From NCBI GenBank assembly GCA_013151585.1, contig JAADHY010000337.1, positions 1-5,714 of the forward strand: a DNA stretch of 5,714 bases. The letters run 5' to 3'. A program made the position numbers and the translations under genes. Positions 3,901 to 5,714 of the stretch are shown here, one piece after another. Numbering within the stretch: the first letter of the stretch is position 1; every line of letters starts with the position of its first letter. The DNA comes from Planctomycetota bacterium. Its GTDB lineage: Bacteria; Planctomycetota; Planctomycetia; Planctomycetales; Planctomycetaceae. The notes under the pieces are model-generated. The model searched no databases and had not been told where the DNA came from. It was given only the letters and a program-made list of their open reading frames with translations.

Positions 3901-5714
3901 ATGAGCCAGAAAGCAGCCCAGGGCGATCCACAGCGACCGACAGAGGCTTCTCTGTGGCGCACCATCGCCGGTTATTTGAATTTCTCCAGCGGACAGCCGG
4001 ACACGACTTTCCAGAAGAGTCTGAACGAGCTGTGGGCTTCTTCTGCGCCAGCGACTCCGTGGCAGACGTTTCCAGAACGGCTGCGCGCGTATCTGGACCA
4101 GCTCCAGAAGGAGTCTTCCGCCTTTGGGGACTGTTCGCAAGCCCTTTCGGTACTCGAATTGACCTTCGAGCACCTCTACCCGGCGTACCGCCGGTTTCAC
4201 GCCGATTTGCTGTTTCACCTGAGGGACGCCGATTTTCAGCAGCCGTTTTTTTTGGCGAGGCTGTTCGAGGCGGTCCTGGCCCAGGGAGCTCCGTGGGACG
4301 AAATCGCCCGCATTGTCGACGCGGCGTTGGACCGGCTCAACGACTTCGTTGGTTATCGCCCGTTGGCCGTGCTCGAAGACGGGCGGAAGACGCAGCCCTA
4401 TCCGCACGAACGGTTTCGGCCGATCCCGGTTTATATTCGGGGTGCGGGAGTGGCGGTGGGACCGTATCAGGCGATCATCTCCGGGGCGCTGGACCTGATC
4501 CAAAAGGTGCCCGCGGAGATGCTGGCCTCGGCCTACTTCGATTTCGATCGGTTGGACGAGCTGGCCGTGGACGTGCGAGCCTACGACCACGAGCATCCGG
4601 CCAATAAACGCACGAATTACATGTTTGGCGAGTGGGACCCGCACCTGATCGACTCGAAGGGCTATTATCGCCGCTTCGTCGTGAGGAAGATCATTCTGGA
4701 CGCGTTGAACGAGTGGGTGGACCGATACAGCCGCCAGACATCTCGCGAAGAGGCGCTGTTCGACGCTTCGGCCGTGCTGTGCGGGACAATGCTGATGGCC
4801 TCTTCGATCAGCGGAGCGGGGCCGTCCACGCACGATTCCAGCGTCACGCTAACCTCGTTGCTGCCCCGTGTCGCTCAGCAGCGGGACACGTTCTATGACT
4901 GGTTGATGGATCAGGTCCAGGGCCAGCGGGCCCAGCGGCTGCGGCATGAAGCCCAGAAGACTCGTCAGCCTTTCGGACACGTACGGCAGGCGTTGAACTT
5001 GCATCTGGCCCATTACGGAGCCCGACAGGTTCAGCACCGGTACTTGGCTCATCTTTACGCCCGGATGGGACACGCTCCCGCCAGCCGCGAGCAGGCGGCG
5101 GCCATTCCCTGCCTGGCTGCGCGGTTTCAAAGTGAAATCGAATGGCGCATCACTACCGCGCATTGGCACCTGAGCCGATCCAATTTGGCGGAGGCCGCCC
5201 GGCTGCTGGAAGAGTTGGACGACTTGTTCCAACGGGGAGTCCAATGCGGGGCTTTAATGGATCCGTGGAACATCCTCGGCTTTCAAGGCAACTTTCCGCT
5301 TTTCTCATCTCGGGAGGATGCGATCCCCGATCCGCGGGTCGAGATCTTGCTGACGCTGGTCGAAGGCATTTTCGGCGTCTACGCGCACACCTTGGCCGAA
5401 GCGGCCGTGCAAGGCGATCGGGCGCTGTCCAAGCAGGTGGCGCAGGCATTCCAGCGGTTCGCCGAGCAGTGGGATCGTTACGCGACAACTGCCGTCGAAG
5501 ACTTACCCCACATTTCCGGCGAAGAGAACTGGAAATCGGCCCAAGCGGTCGCCAGAGCCCTTTCGGACTGGCGGGCGGCTGGCGAGTCGGCCGGGGACAT
5601 CACTTTTTGGCGGGAACACGTCACCGAGTTTCAGTCGTCCCGCAGCTACGCTCAAGTCGTCCAGACGCTGTTGCGCAAGAACGACACCGTGGCGGCTATG
5701 GGACTGTTGATGCA
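3901..5714 (+). CDS. Large conserved-looking protein of unrecognised function, 3' end outside the window
   Basis: The frame stays open for 604 codons from the ATG at 3901 to the right edge with no stop, so the C-terminus is missing. There is no signal peptide or membrane segment, so it is probably cytoplasmic. The composition is helix-rich and Gln/Arg/Ala-rich with many Trp and Tyr. The most conserved-looking blocks are YPHERFRPIPVYIRGAGVAV (residues 167-186), AYDHEHPANKRTNYMFGEWD (227-246) with HLIDSKGYYRRFVV (248-261), and a helical-repeat-like stretch at about 405-445 (EWRITTAHWHLSRSNLAEAARLLEELD in two pieces). The central blocks remind me of long hypothetical proteins common to planctomycetes, but I have no family name and no function to offer. 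The start is the first in-frame ATG. Only a weak GAGA lies upstream, with no strong Shine-Dalgarno. No alternative ATG or GTG start in frame was seen in the preceding 100 nt. A T8 run occurs at 4246-4253. Confidence 0.85.
   Translation, partial: MSQKAAQGDPQRPTEASLWRTIAGYLNFSSGQPDTTFQKSLNELWASSAPATPWQTFPERLRAYLDQLQKESSAFGDCSQALSVLELTFEHLYPAYRRFHADLLFHLRDADFQQPFFLARLFEAVLAQGAPWDEIARIVDAALDRLNDFVGYRPLAVLEDGRKTQPYPHERFRPIPVYIRGAGVAVGPYQAIISGALDLIQKVPAEMLASAYFDFDRLDELAVDVRAYDHEHPANKRTNYMFGEWDPHLIDSKGYYRRFVVRKIILDALNEWVDRYSRQTSREEALFDASAVLCGTMLMASSISGAGPSTHDSSVTLTSLLPRVAQQRDTFYDWLMDQVQGQRAQRLRHEAQKTRQPFGHVRQALNLHLAHYGARQVQHRYLAHLYARMGHAPASREQAAAIPCLAARFQSEIEWRITTAHWHLSRSNLAEAARLLEELDDLFQRGVQCGALMDPWNILGFQGNFPLFSSREDAIPDPRVEILLTLVEGIFGVYAHTLAEAAVQGDRALSKQVAQAFQRFAEQWDRYATTAVEDLPHISGEENWKSAQAVARALSDWRAAGESAGDITFWREHVTEFQSSRSYAQVVQTLLRKNDTVAAMGLLM

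Noticed and set aside
3892..4833. A 313-codon minus-strand open frame opposite the large plus gene
   Set aside because: Its composition is Arg/Gln/Val-rich with no recognisable domain, and it lies antisense to a longer uninterrupted plus frame with constrained-looking motifs.

Overview
This window looks like part of a planctomycete chromosome, probably from the Pirellulales or a relative. That is an inference. It rests on the GC-rich coding sequence, a GGGE-type Nramp-related transporter with an aspartate-rich calcium-loop insert, degraded RHS/YD-repeat debris, copies of an interspersed element with the core GTTCGACYCCAGCCACYCG, and a very long gene of unrecognised function of a kind I associate with planctomycetes. 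No rRNA, tRNA, CRISPR array or intact transposase gene was seen.

Layout. Positions 1-322 (minus) hold a broken RHS/YD-repeat gene fragment that runs off the left edge, with a nonsense codon and a frameshift. Positions 449-1027 (minus) encode an intact 192-residue protein of the DUF4375/DMP19 type with its own Shine-Dalgarno. Positions 1028-1683 contain no convincing gene. They hold a second, shorter remnant of the same RHS segment (1368-1515, minus), two copies of the interspersed repeat and a small local duplication. Positions 1684-3633 (minus) encode an Nramp-related membrane transporter of 649 residues, interrupted between TM5 and TM6 by about 117 residues with seven DxDxDG-type loops. Positions 3634-3900 form a divergent intergenic region. 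From 3901 to the right edge (plus) an open reading frame of at least 604 codons encodes a large, apparently soluble protein that I cannot assign to a named family.

How the parts relate. The left third (1-1683) reads as a decayed RHS island: two homologous RHS pieces on the same strand bracket one small intact acidic protein. This is the layout expected of displaced RHS tip plus immunity-gene modules, although no toxin domain is visible. The transporter and the large plus-strand gene are divergently arranged and look like stable chromosomal genes. Nothing ties them functionally to the RHS debris or to each other apart from the shared upstream region. The most unusual item is the tandem EF-hand-like array inside the transporter, in a loop that canonical Nramp topology places outside the cytoplasmic membrane.
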